A stretch of 49,894 nucleotides of DNA from DASUPK01 sp036276255 (GTDB lineage Bacteria > Actinomycetota > Thermoleophilia > Solirubrobacterales > 70-9): contig DASUPK010000047.1 of NCBI GenBank assembly GCA_036276255.1, positions 1-49,894 of the forward strand, given 5' to 3'. The position numbers and the translations under genes are program-made. The notes beneath the pieces are model-generated. The model had not been told where the DNA came from. It made no database searches and saw only the letters and a program-made list of their open reading frames with translations. Shown here one piece after another: positions 37,564 to 45,422 of this stretch. Within the stretch, counting starts at the first letter, position 1. Each line of letters starts with the position of its first letter.

Positions 37564-39072
37564 ATGGAGGACTGGCTCGATCCATGCCTGAACGCGGAAG
37601 AGATGCGCGCCACGGACGCGTGGGCGATCAAGGACCGGGGGGTGCCCTCGCTCGAGCTGATGGAGACCGCCGGGCGCGCGCTCGCCGAGGCGGCCGCTCA
37701 GGTCGCGACCTCGAACCGGGCGGCGATCGTGTGCGGAAAAGGGAACAACGGCGGTGACGGCCTGGTCGCGGCGCGCGCGCTGCGCGAGACCGGCTTCGAG
37801 GTCGACGCCCTGCTGCTGGCGCCGCCCGACGAGCTCTCAGCCGACTCCCAGGCCAATGCCGCCCGGTTCGATGGGGCGCGGCTCCTGGACCCGAGCGAGC
37901 TGGCCGGGGCGATGCGCGGCACGGGGGTGGTCGTCGACGCGGTCTTCGGCACGGGCTTCGCGGGGAGTCCCCGAGGCCCGGCCGTCGACGCGATCGGGGC
38001 GATGAATGAGGTAGACGCTCCGGTGGTCGCAACGGACATCGCCTCCGGGGTGAATGCGTCCACGGGGGAGGTTGAGGGCGCGGCCGTCTCGGCCGACGCC
38101 ACCGTGACCTTTCACGCTCCGAAGCTCGGCCACTGGATCGCACCGGGAAAGGACCACACGGGTGAGCTCACGGTCGCGCCGATCGGCATCCCGGATGGCG
38201 CCCCGGTGGAGCCCTCGGCGGGCCTGATCTCTCCGCGGGTCCTCGAGCTCGCGCCGCCCCGCGCCGCCGGCTCGACCAAGTTCAGCTCCGGGCAGGTGCT
38301 GATCGTGGGCGGCTCCCGTGGGCTGACGGGTGCGGTCACCATGGCGGCCCTCGCCTCGATCCGCACCGGTGCCGGCTATGCGACGGTGGCGGTCCCAGCG
38401 GACCTCGAGCGGATCTTCGAGATCAAGCTGACGGAGGCGATGTCGATCGGCTGCGCGAGCCGCGACGGCAGGCTCCGGCCGGCCGCGTCCGAACAGATCC
38501 TCGGCGCCGCCGAGCGCGCGGCGTGCGTGGTGCTGGGTTCCGGCATGGGCCGCGAGCAGGGCACCCAGCGCCTGATTCAGGAGCTCACCGAGCGGATCGA
38601 GGCGCCGCTGGTGATCGACGCCGACGGGCTCAACGCCCACGCGGGGCGGATCGAGAAGCTCGCCAAGCGCAAGGCACCCTTCGTGCTCACCCCTCACGCG
38701 GGTGAGATGGGACGGCTATTGGACCGGGACTCGGAGGAGATTGGCGCCAAGCGCGCGGAGAGCGCGCGCGAGGCCGCGGCGCGAAGCGGGGGCATCGTGC
38801 TGCTCAAGGGCGACGACACCATCGTCACCGACGGTGAGCGCCTCGCCATCAACGCGATCTCAAGCCCCCAACTCGCCACCGCCGGCACCGGGGACGTCCT
38901 CTCCGGCATGATCGCCGCGCTGATCGCCCGGGGCATGGAGCCGTTCGCGGCCGCCTGCGCCGCGGTGGTCGCCCACTCGCGGGCCGGGCGGGAGGCGGGA
39001 CGGCGCGTCGGCCATGACTCGGTGATCGCCGGCGATGTCATCGAATCGATTCCGGCGGGGCTGTCCCCCTGA
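37564..39072 (+). CDS. nnr: Bifunctional NAD(P)H-hydrate epimerase / ADP-dependent dehydratase
   Basis: This repair enzyme restores hydrated NAD(P)H. The N-terminal YjeF_N/NnrE domain (1-210) has MRATDAWAIKDRGVPSLELME, GKGNNGGDGLVAARAL and DAVFGTGFAGSPRGP. The C-terminal NnrD domain (about 225-495) has KFSSGQVLIVGGSRGLTGA, FVLTPHAGEMGRLLD, LLKGDDTIVTDG and ATAGTGDVLSGMIAAL with the catalytic Asp. The 502-aa length is typical for the fused form. The stop codon TGA overlaps the probable CTG start of alr, so the two are likely coupled. Confidence 0.95.
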   Translation: MEDWLDPCLNAEEMRATDAWAIKDRGVPSLELMETAGRALAEAAAQVATSNRAAIVCGKGNNGGDGLVAARALRETGFEVDALLLAPPDELSADSQANAARFDGARLLDPSELAGAMRGTGVVVDAVFGTGFAGSPRGPAVDAIGAMNEVDAPVVATDIASGVNASTGEVEGAAVSADATVTFHAPKLGHWIAPGKDHTGELTVAPIGIPDGAPVEPSAGLISPRVLELAPPRAAGSTKFSSGQVLIVGGSRGLTGAVTMAALASIRTGAGYATVAVPADLERIFEIKLTEAMSIGCASRDGRLRPAASEQILGAAERAACVVLGSGMGREQGTQRLIQELTERIEAPLVIDADGLNAHAGRIEKLAKRKAPFVLTPHAGEMGRLLDRDSEEIGAKRAESAREAAARSGGIVLLKGDDTIVTDGERLAINAISSPQLATAGTGDVLSGMIAALIARGMEPFAAACAAVVAHSRAGREAGRRVGHDSVIAGDVIESIPAGLSP

Positions 39073-39122
39073 GCGCGCCGGAGACGACAACCCGGGCCCT
39101 GGCGACGATCGACGCGGGCGCG

Positions 39123-40199
39123 GTGGAGCGCAACTGCCGGACCCTGAAGGACCGGGTGGGCGATGGCGTGGAGCTCTGCGCCGTGGTGAAGGCGAACGGC
39201 TATGGGCACGGCGCCGCGGTCTGCGCGGCCGCCGCCCTGCGCGGCGGGGCGAGCAGGCTCGCCGTGGCCGCCGCGGGCGAGGCCGAGGATCTCCGGTTGC
39301 ACTTCCCGGAGGTCCCGATCCTGGTCATGGGCGCTCTCACCTCGGACGAGCTCCGGACCGCGCTGGCCGCGCGAGCCGACGTCGCGATCTGGCGCGAGGG
39401 ATTCCGGGACGTCTGCTCGCGGATCGCCGAGGACCTCGGCCGGATTGTCCGCGTGCACGTCAAGCTCGACAGCGGCATGGGCCGCCTGGGTGAGCGCGAC
39501 CCGGACACGCTGATCGAGCTCACCCGTACCTGCGTCGAGGACCAGCGTGTGGACGTCGCCGGCGTCTGGACGCATTTCGCGACCGCGGACGAGGAGGGCG
39601 ACTCCTACCTCGGCGAGCAGCTCGCCGCCTTCACACCGGTCGCCGAGGCGGTCCGGGAGCTCGCCCCGGACTGCGTGGTCCACGCGGCGAACAGCGCCGC
39701 GACGTTGCGGGACCCGGCGACCCATTTCGACATGGTCCGCTGCGGAATCGCCGTCTACGGGCTCGATCCCTTCGGCCGTGACCCCGGCGAGCGGGACCTG
39801 GAGCCGGCCCTCGAGCTGCACTCCTACGTCGCCGACATCAAGCGCTTCGAGCGCGGGGCGAGCGCGGGATACGGGAGGACGTGGCACGCGCCGGAGGACA
39901 CCTGGGTCGGCGTGCTCCCGATTGGCTACGGCGACGGTGTTCGGCGCGGCCTCTCCAACAACGCGGAGGTGCTCGTCGGCGGCCGGCGGTATCCGCTCGT
40001 GGGAACAGTGTCGATGGACAACATCACCATCGACCTCGGCCCCGATACGGAGGTTGAGCCGGGCGCTCCCGCAGTCCTGATCGGCGCCCAGGGCTCGGAG
40101 CGGATCCTCGCGGAGGAGGTCGCGGCTCGCCTCGACACCATCAACTACGAGGTGACCTGCGGCATCTCCGGGCGGGTGCCTCGCGAGGTGATCGGGTGA
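39123..40199 (+). CDS. alr: Alanine racemase (N-terminus probably extends to 39069)
   Basis: This PLP enzyme makes D-alanine for peptidoglycan. The catalytic lysine is in CAVVKANGYGHGA; the second base Tyr is in GASAGYGRTW, and GVLPIGYGDGVRRGLSN and VGTVSMDNITIDLG complete the site. GTG 39123 is the first standard start. The usual N-terminal strand (TTTRALATIDAGAVERN) is encoded in frame upstream from CTG 39069, which overlaps the nnr stop as CTGA, the same geometry as the ATGA/GTGA couplings nearby. A CTG start is therefore likely. The next gene overlaps by 4 bp (GTGA). Confidence 0.94.
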   Translation: MERNCRTLKDRVGDGVELCAVVKANGYGHGAAVCAAAALRGGASRLAVAAAGEAEDLRLHFPEVPILVMGALTSDELRTALAARADVAIWREGFRDVCSRIAEDLGRIVRVHVKLDSGMGRLGERDPDTLIELTRTCVEDQRVDVAGVWTHFATADEEGDSYLGEQLAAFTPVAEAVRELAPDCVVHAANSAATLRDPATHFDMVRCGIAVYGLDPFGRDPGERDLEPALELHSYVADIKRFERGASAGYGRTWHAPEDTWVGVLPIGYGDGVRRGLSNNAEVLVGGRRYPLVGTVSMDNITIDLGPDTEVEPGAPAVLIGAQGSERILAEEVAARLDTINYEVTCGISGRVPREVIG

Positions 40200-41626
40200 G
40201 CCCGTCGCTGGACGAAGCGCTCTCCGGCGCTCCGTCGATCGCGGCGGCCCGCACCGCGCTGGAGGAGCGCTCGAGTCCCGTCTGGCTCGTCGGCGGCGCG
40301 ATCAGGGACGCGCTGCTCGACCGAGAGGTCGCCGACGCCGACCTCGCCGTGGAGCGCGGCGGCGAGGAGCAGGCCGCCCGCGCGATCGCCCGGGTGGCCG
40401 GCGGCTCGGCCTTCTCGCTCTCGGAGGAATTCGGGACCTGGCGAGCGGTCGCGTCCACCGACGGCTGGCACGTCGACGTCTCGGGTCTGCGCGCGGAGTC
40501 GATCGAGGGCGATCTGCGCGCCCGCGACTTCACCGTGAACGCGATCGCCGTGCCGCTGGGCGGCGGCGATCCGGTCGATCCGACGGGCGGGATCGCCGAT
40601 GCGGAGGCCCGGATCCTGAGGGCGGCGTCTGAGGCTTCATTCGAGGACGACCCGCTCCGCCTGCTGCGCGCGTGCCGGCTGAGCGCGAGCCTCAGCCTGT
40701 CGCTCGATCCGGGCACGGCTGATCTCGCGCGCCGGGATGCCGATCGCGCCGCCGATCCGGCCGGCGAGCGCCAGTTCGCGGAGCTGCGGGGCATCGTCGC
40801 GGGCGAGGAGCCGATTGCCGGCATCCGGCTGATGGAGGAGCTGGCCGTGCTGCCGGTCGTCCTTCCCGAGCTCGAGGCGCTCCGCGGCGTGGTCCAGAAC
40901 CCCAACCACCATCTCGACGTGTTCGGCCACACGATCGCGGTGCTCGAGGAGTGGCTCGGCATCGAGGCCGACGTCTCGGGCTTCGCCGGAAACCTCGCCC
41001 CCGAGGTGGAGGCGTTCCTCGACGAGCCCCTCGCCGACGAGCTCACCAGGCGGGATGCGCTGCGATTCGGGGCGCTCTTCCATGACCTGGGCAAGCCCGA
41101 GACCCGGGAAGAGGGCTCCGGCTACGTCACCTTCATCGGCCACGACGAGGTCGGGGCGAGGATCATCGCCTCGATCTGCCGGCGGCTCCGCACGAGCCGC
41201 GCGCTCAGCGGGCATCTCCAGGGACTTGCTCTCCACCACCTGCGGCTCGGGTTCCTGATCCACCAGAGGCCGCTCTCGCGGCGTGCTGTCTATGACTACC
41301 TCATCGCCACCGAGCCGGTGGGGGCGGACGTCACGCTGCTCACCGTCGCCGACCGCCTCGCGGCCCGCGGCGAGGGCCCCCTGGCCAGCCCGGAGATGGT
41401 GGAGGCGCATCTCGACCTGGCCCGCCAGATGCTGCGGGAGGCGCTCGCCTGGCACCGCCAGGGCACACCGCGGCCTCCGCTGACGGGGGACGAGCTGGCG
41501 GAGGAGCTCGGGCTGTCTCCCGGCCCCGAGATGGGCCGCGTGCTCGAGGAGCTTCGCGCCGAGGCCTTCACTGGCGAGATCACCAGCCGCTCGCAGGCGC
41601 TCGAGCGAGCCCGGCAGCTCCGCTAG
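40196..41626 (+). CDS. CCA tRNA nucleotidyltransferase / poly(A) polymerase family protein with HD domain
   Basis: The 476-aa product has the class II nucleotidyltransferase head VWLVGGAIRDALLDREVADADLAV (GG...RD...DxD), then DLRARDFTVNAIAVPLG and DPLRLLRACRLSASLSL. A C-terminal HD phosphohydrolase domain follows with HHLDVFGHTIAVLEEW and FGALFHDLGKPETR. It would add or repair the 3' CCA of tRNAs, and the HD part may remove phosphates. Some actinobacterial members are poly(A) polymerases, which sequence alone does not exclude. The GTG start overlaps the alr stop. Confidence 0.9.
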   Translation: MSPSLDEALSGAPSIAAARTALEERSSPVWLVGGAIRDALLDREVADADLAVERGGEEQAARAIARVAGGSAFSLSEEFGTWRAVASTDGWHVDVSGLRAESIEGDLRARDFTVNAIAVPLGGGDPVDPTGGIADAEARILRAASEASFEDDPLRLLRACRLSASLSLSLDPGTADLARRDADRAADPAGERQFAELRGIVAGEEPIAGIRLMEELAVLPVVLPELEALRGVVQNPNHHLDVFGHTIAVLEEWLGIEADVSGFAGNLAPEVEAFLDEPLADELTRRDALRFGALFHDLGKPETREEGSGYVTFIGHDEVGARIIASICRRLRTSRALSGHLQGLALHHLRLGFLIHQRPLSRRAVYDYLIATEPVGADVTLLTVADRLAARGEGPLASPEMVEAHLDLARQMLREALAWHRQGTPRPPLTGDELAEELGLSPGPEMGRVLEELRAEAFTGEITSRSQALERARQLR

Positions 41627-41640
41627 CACGCCGTTGGGGA

Positions 41641-41646
41641 TAGCGT
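41641..41646 (+). promoter_or_regulatory. Candidate -10 box (TAGCGT) for leaderless HIT gene
   Basis: TAGCGT is 8 nt before ATG 41655 with no ribosome binding site between them. Confidence 0.35.
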
Positions 41647-41654
41647 TCGCGCCG

Positions 41655-42113
41655 ATGGCGGAGCCCGATTGCCTCTTCTGCCGCATCGTCGCCGGGTCGA
41701 TCCCGAGCGAGACGATCGACGCCAACGAGCGGACGGTGTCGTTCATGGACATCAACCCGGCTACCGCGGGGCACGCGCTGGTCGTGCCCAGGGTCCACTC
41801 GAAGGACCTGCTCGAGATTGGGACGGAGGACCTATCGGCCACGGTGCTGACCGCCCAGCGGCTGGCCGAGCGGATGAAGGACGCGCTCGGAGCGGATGGG
41901 GTCAACCTGATCAACGCCTGCGGGCAGGCCGCCTGGCAGACCGTCTTCCACTTCCACATCCACGTGGTGCCCCGCTACGAGGGTGATCCGCTGAAGCTTC
42001 CGTGGATTCCCGAGGCGGGGGATTCGAACGAGGTCGCACAGATCGCCAACAAACTGCGGGGAGACCAGATGCGAGGGTCCTCCGCAGGCGAAGCCGAGGA
42101 GGAGCCCGTTTGA
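41655..42113 (+). CDS. HIT family nucleotide hydrolase/transferase
   Basis: The product of about 152 aa has CLFCRIVAGSIPSETI, FMDINPATAGHALVVPRVHSKDLLEI and the histidine triad FHFHIHVVPRY (His99, His101, His103). HIT proteins cleave nucleoside phosphoramidates or dinucleoside polyphosphates via a nucleotidyl-His intermediate. ATG 41655 is preferred over GTG/TTG codons upstream because it gives the family N-terminus and sits 8 nt after a -10-like box. The C-terminus is Glu-rich. The stop overlaps the next ATG by one base (TGATG). Confidence 0.92.
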   Translation: MAEPDCLFCRIVAGSIPSETIDANERTVSFMDINPATAGHALVVPRVHSKDLLEIGTEDLSATVLTAQRLAERMKDALGADGVNLINACGQAAWQTVFHFHIHVVPRYEGDPLKLPWIPEAGDSNEVAQIANKLRGDQMRGSSAGEAEEEPV

Positions 42114-42904
42114 TGACGGAGACGACGACGAAACCGATCAGGCTCGAGCGCGACGGCAACGTCGCGTCGATCGTGCTCTCGAACCCGCCGCTCAACCTGT
42201 TCAGCGACGACGCCTGGGGGGCGCTCGTCTCCTGTATCGAGGAGGTCGAGGGCTCGGACGCCCGCGCCCTGGTCTGGCGCGCGGAGGGCGACATCTTCAC
42301 CGGGGGCGTCGACGTCAACAGCTTCAAGCGAGTCCAGAAGGAGGGCAGCGCCTCGGACTCGTTCGGCTCGCTGATCCCGGTGGTCCGGCGCATCGAGGAG
42401 CTGCCGATCCCGACGCTCGCATTGGTCCACGGGCTCTGCCTGACCGCCGGCCTGGAGATCTCGCTCGGCTGCGACATGCTCTGGGCGACCGAATCGGCTC
42501 GCTTCGGCCTGGTCGAAGCCGTCGTCGGCCTCACGCCGGGGGCGGGCGGCACGCAGCGGATGGCCGAGCGAGCTGGCCCGGCGCGCGCCGCGGAGTTCGT
42601 GATGAGCGGTGGTCTCTACGACGCCGCCACCCTCGAGCGCTGGAACGTCGTCAACCGGGTTGTGCCCGATGATGCGCTGCACGAGAAGGGCATGAAGTTC
42701 GCCCATAGGCTGGCCGATGGCCCGACCGTCGCGCACGGGGCCACGAAGCAGATCATCCGCGGCTACCGCGCGGGGGGCGTGAACCAGGCCGATGAGGTGA
42801 CACCTGGCGTGTTCGCCGATCTGTTCGCATCCGAGGACCTGAAGAACGCCGTGGCGAGCTTCCTGAAGGATGGGCCCGGCAAGGCAACGTTCGAGGGGAA
42901 GTAG
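42113..42904 (+). CDS. Enoyl-CoA hydratase/isomerase family protein
   Basis: The 263-aa crotonase-fold enzyme hydrates or isomerises an enoyl-CoA. Both catalytic glutamates are present: Glu115 in GLCLTAGLEISLGCDM and Glu135 in FGLVEAVVGLTPGAGGTQRM. The CoA oxyanion loop is WRAEGDIFTGGVDVNSF. No other beta-oxidation genes are nearby, so the pathway is unclear. GAGGAGG lies about 10 nt before the ATG, which overlaps the HIT stop. Confidence 0.92.
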   Translation: MTETTTKPIRLERDGNVASIVLSNPPLNLFSDDAWGALVSCIEEVEGSDARALVWRAEGDIFTGGVDVNSFKRVQKEGSASDSFGSLIPVVRRIEELPIPTLALVHGLCLTAGLEISLGCDMLWATESARFGLVEAVVGLTPGAGGTQRMAERAGPARAAEFVMSGGLYDAATLERWNVVNRVVPDDALHEKGMKFAHRLADGPTVAHGATKQIIRGYRAGGVNQADEVTPGVFADLFASEDLKNAVASFLKDGPGKATFEGK

Positions 42905-42914
42905 CCGCAGCCGC

Positions 42915-42920
42915 TACCCT
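42915..42920 (+). promoter_or_regulatory. Candidate -10 box (TACCCT) before infA
   Basis: TACCCT lies 12 nt before the infA ATG, the same hexamer and spacing as at glmS. TTCGAG 19 bp upstream is a weak -35 candidate. Confidence 0.35.
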
Positions 42921-42932
42921 GCCCGGTCGCAG

Positions 42933-43151
42933 ATGGCGAAGGAAGAGAAAATCGAGATGGAGGGTGAGATCACCGAGGCGCTGCCCAACACGATGTTCCG
43001 CGTCAAGTTGGACAACGACCACGAGGTGCTCGGCCACATCTCGGGCAAGATGCGCCGCCACTACATCCGCATCCTCCCCGGAGACCGGGTGAAGATCGAG
43101 CTTTCGCCCTACGACCTGGACCGCGGCCGCATCACGTACCGTTACAAGTAG
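42933..43151 (+). CDS. infA: Translation initiation factor IF-1
   Basis: The 72-aa S1/OB-fold protein binds the 30S A site during initiation. Motifs are MAKEEKIEMEGEITEALPNTMFRVKL, GHISGKMRRHYIRILPGDRVKIEL and SPYDLDRGRITYRYK, all normal. In most bacteria infA lies in the ribosomal-protein cluster before rpmJ-rpsM. Here it stands apart, directly followed by a secreted-protein gene (stop and next ATG adjacent), so it is either relocated or a second copy. Confidence 0.97.
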   Translation: MAKEEKIEMEGEITEALPNTMFRVKLDNDHEVLGHISGKMRRHYIRILPGDRVKIELSPYDLDRGRITYRYK

Positions 43152-43598
43152 ATGCGAATCCGCACCAGGACAGTTGCGCTCGCTGCAACCGGAGCGCTCT
43201 GCGTGATCCTGGCCGCCACGGCGTTTGCCGGGTCCAAGACGAAGAGGGTCTCGGTGATCGTCAACGCGACCAGCGCACAGATCGTCAAGGGCTCCAAGCA
43301 GAAGCAGCTGCAGGTGAATGCCCAGCTCGATTCGTCGTTCGCCCGCTGCGAGCGCCAGCGCAACGTCCTCCTCTACCGCTCCGTCAACGGCGGGCTCTCC
43401 GGTCCCGCGATCGGCAAGGCGACCAGCCAGGGCGGAGGGAGCAAGGGCCGCGTGACGATCACCGGAACGAGCTCGACCAGGATCAAGCCCACGGACGAGT
43501 TCCTCGCGATCGCCGCGCAGCGCAAGGTGAAGATCAAGGGCAAGGCATTCGTCTGCAAGCGCGGCGTCTCGGCGGCCTTCTCCGCAAACTCCGTCTAG
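43152..43598 (+). CDS. Secreted protein of unknown function (two-cysteine family, copy 1)
   Basis: The 148-aa product has a clear signal peptide (MRIRTRTVALAATGALCVIL...TAFA) and a basic, beta-rich mature part with two cysteines: FARCERQRNVLLYR and KAFVCKRGVSAAF. The spacing of the Cys and the final GKxFVCKxGxS motif is shared with the next gene, so they are paralogs. No enzyme motif is seen. The ATG directly follows the infA stop. Confidence 0.75.
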   Translation: MRIRTRTVALAATGALCVILAATAFAGSKTKRVSVIVNATSAQIVKGSKQKQLQVNAQLDSSFARCERQRNVLLYRSVNGGLSGPAIGKATSQGGGSKGRVTITGTSSTRIKPTDEFLAIAAQRKVKIKGKAFVCKRGVSAAFSANSV

Positions 43599-43603
43599 GG
43601 GCG

Positions 43604-43640
43604 TAGGCTGATCCTCCAACCCGAGAGGAGGAGGAGAGAG
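43604..43640 (+). promoter_or_regulatory. -10 box and ribosome binding site of the second secreted-protein gene
   Basis: TAGGCT (43604-43609) would start RNA near 43616. The 25-nt leader is almost entirely purine (GAGAGGAGGAGGAGAGAG) immediately before the ATG, an unusually strong extended Shine-Dalgarno. Confidence 0.45.
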
Positions 43641-44057
43641 ATGAGGGCGGGAAGGTTGCTGATCGTGATCGCGATAGCGGCGCTGGGAGTCGGGCTGTTC
43701 AGCGCCACGGCATTCGCGGGCAAGAAGAAGAAGACATCGGTCGTCTACTTCGGCGGGAATCCGAAGTTCAACAACAGCGGCAAGGTGACGGCGAAGGGGA
43801 CGCTCAACACCGCCAGCGCCTGCAGGGTCGCTCGCGGGATGAGGCTCCAGGTGCTCGATCAGACGGGCGCGGTCCTGTCCACGCTGGACGGCTCGACCTC
43901 CGATTCGAACGGGAACTGGTCGGTCTCCGGGCAGCTGCCGAGCACGCTGCCCGCGGGGACGAACTCCGTCCGGGTCAAGGCCCTGAAGCTGTCCGTGGGG
44001 AAGTTCGTCTGCAAAGCGGGGCTCTCCACGCCTGTGGCGGTCCCGGCAGCGAAATAG
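43641..44057 (+). CDS. Secreted protein of unknown function (two-cysteine family, copy 2)
   Basis: The 138-aa product has a signal peptide (MRAGRLLIVIAIAALGVGLF...AFA) and a mature beta-rich domain resembling a carboxypeptidase-regulatory-like or Ig-like fold. It contains ASACRVARGMRLQVLDQTG, STSDSNGNWSVSGQLP and VGKFVCKAGLSTPV. It shares the two-Cys layout and the FVCKxGxS ending with the preceding gene. The function is unknown. It converges with the GH63-like gene. Confidence 0.75.
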   Translation: MRAGRLLIVIAIAALGVGLFSATAFAGKKKKTSVVYFGGNPKFNNSGKVTAKGTLNTASACRVARGMRLQVLDQTGAVLSTLDGSTSDSNGNWSVSGQLPSTLPAGTNSVRVKALKLSVGKFVCKAGLSTPVAVPAAK

Positions 44058-44076
44058 GCTCGCCCCGCGCGGCGGC

Positions 44077-45324
44077 CTAGCTCAGATAGGACCCGGCGGC
44101 CGCCGGGTCCGGGTCGGCGAGCTCCGCGATCAGCGAGGACCAGCCGAACTCCTTGGCACCCAGCCCCTCGCCGGAGTACGGCTCGTAGAACTCGCGCAGG
44201 CGCTCCTCGACGACCGCAGCGCTCAGACAACTCGCCATCTCCATCGCTTCCGCGTCGTGGCCGTAGCGGAGCAGGCCCATCCAGAGCAGCCAGGCCGAGT
44301 TGATCCAAGTCGGGCCGCGCCAGTACAGGCGGCGGAGCGGCGCCTTCCACTTGCGGGGCTCGAAGGTCGGCTCCTCGGCCGAGACGGAGGTCGGCGGGAA
44401 GGGCAGCCAGTACTTTCGCCGGTCGAGGAGGTGTTCTGAGATCAGGCGCCGGCCGATCTCCGCGGGCAGGTCGGGCAGAGCGAGCGGGGCGAGCGCCGAC
44501 CAGGTCGAGGTCCGGATGCGGCGGTCGCCGTCGGACGCCGGGTCTGTCCTGTCCTCGTGGGCGAGATCGCCGCGCGCGACGTCCAGGAAGAGCCCGCGCC
44601 GCTCGTCCCAGAGCCTCTCGACGATCTGCGGGGTGATGGAAGGCTGGCCGGCGGCGATTCGCGAGAGGTTCCAGAGCACGTTCGTGACCACCTCGCAGAG
44701 GACCGGCCCTCCGCCGCCGAGCAGGCGGCGGGCGTTCCAGCCGAGGCGGCGGTTGCGGGCGATCAGGAACGGGAACAGCGGCCTGGCGTGCGCGCGCAGG
44801 CCCCAGACCGCGTCGAACTTCGGGGAGGAGTCGAGCCCGGACTCGTCGGGCTGGACGATCCAGAGCAGCCCGTCGCGGTCCAGGTCCCGATTGGTCTCGA
44901 GCCAGCGGTGGTGGGCGGCGATGCGCGGCTCGTCCGCCGGGTCCCCGACGGCGATCCGCCAGGCCCAGGCGAGCAGAGGCGGCTGGATCGTCGAGGTGTT
45001 GTCCGCCTTCTTCGAGGTGACGTTGTACGTCCAGCGGCGCTGCCAGTCCACGTGACCGTGCCAGAAGATCGTGTGGCCGATGAAGCCGTCCTCGGAGCCG
45101 CCCGCCAGCAGGCTGCGGAGCTCGCTCTCGGCGCGGGCGCGGTCGAAGCGGCGCCAGACGATCGCGTGGAAGCAGGAGTCCCAGTACCACTGCCACGGGT
45201 AGTGCCCGGCGCTCGGCCGCGAGTAGCCGTAGTGCACGCCGTTGCGCTCCCCATCGATCCAGTTGCCGCGCAGCGTCTCCTCGGCGATCTGGAGCACTCG
45301 CTGGGCGACGGAGTCGAGGCTCAC
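44077..45324 (-). CDS. GH63/MGH-like glycoside hydrolase
   Basis: The product of about 415 aa is an (alpha/alpha)6-barrel glycosidase. Motifs are HYPWQWYWDSCFHAIVWRRFD near the N-terminus, SEDGFIGHTIFWHGHVDW, LLWIVQPDESGLDSSPKFD, RRLYWRGPTWINSAWLLWMGLLRYG, and a final FYEPYSGEGLGAKEFGWSSLI. They match the GH63-like family that includes mannosylglycerate/glucosylglycerate hydrolases. It would cleave an alpha-linked compatible solute or oligosaccharide in the cytosol (no signal peptide). GTG 45324 is chosen because TTGGAG-17 bp-TAGTCT lies just upstream with 7 nt to GTG; the upstream TTG at 45360 is part of that -35. Confidence 0.85.
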   Translation of the reverse strand: MSLDSVAQRVLQIAEETLRGNWIDGERNGVHYGYSRPSAGHYPWQWYWDSCFHAIVWRRFDRARAESELRSLLAGGSEDGFIGHTIFWHGHVDWQRRWTYNVTSKKADNTSTIQPPLLAWAWRIAVGDPADEPRIAAHHRWLETNRDLDRDGLLWIVQPDESGLDSSPKFDAVWGLRAHARPLFPFLIARNRRLGWNARRLLGGGGPVLCEVVTNVLWNLSRIAAGQPSITPQIVERLWDERRGLFLDVARGDLAHEDRTDPASDGDRRIRTSTWSALAPLALPDLPAEIGRRLISEHLLDRRKYWLPFPPTSVSAEEPTFEPRKWKAPLRRLYWRGPTWINSAWLLWMGLLRYGHDAEAMEMASCLSAAVVEERLREFYEPYSGEGLGAKEFGWSSLIAELADPDPAAAGSYLS

Positions 45325-45331
45325 GCCCGGC

Positions 45332-45360
45332 AGACTAGACTGGCGCTCTGGTTGCTCCAA
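45332..45360 (-). promoter_or_regulatory. Promoter of the GH63-like gene (leaderless)
   Basis: On the minus strand TTGGAG (45355-45360) and TAGTCT (45332-45337) are separated by exactly 17 bp. The GTG start follows the -10 after 7 nt. This is the best-formed leaderless promoter in the window and it decides the gene start. Confidence 0.55.
45336..45341 (+). promoter_or_regulatory. Candidate -10 box (TAGACT) of the divergent amidohydrolase gene
   Basis: TAGACT on the plus strand shares its TA with the minus-strand -10 TAGTCT. Six nt later is CTG 45348, in frame with the amidohydrolase. Confidence 0.35.
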
Positions 45361-45422
45361 CGAACGAATCGCTGATCAGTTCCTGGCTGGACCCGCTGCT
45401 CGACCACGTTCCCGATGCGTCG

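Noticed and set aside
45325..45360. TTG 45360 as start of the GH63-like gene
   Set aside because: The TTG is better explained as part of the -35 element TTGGAG, 17 bp from TAGTCT and a GTG 7 nt further on.
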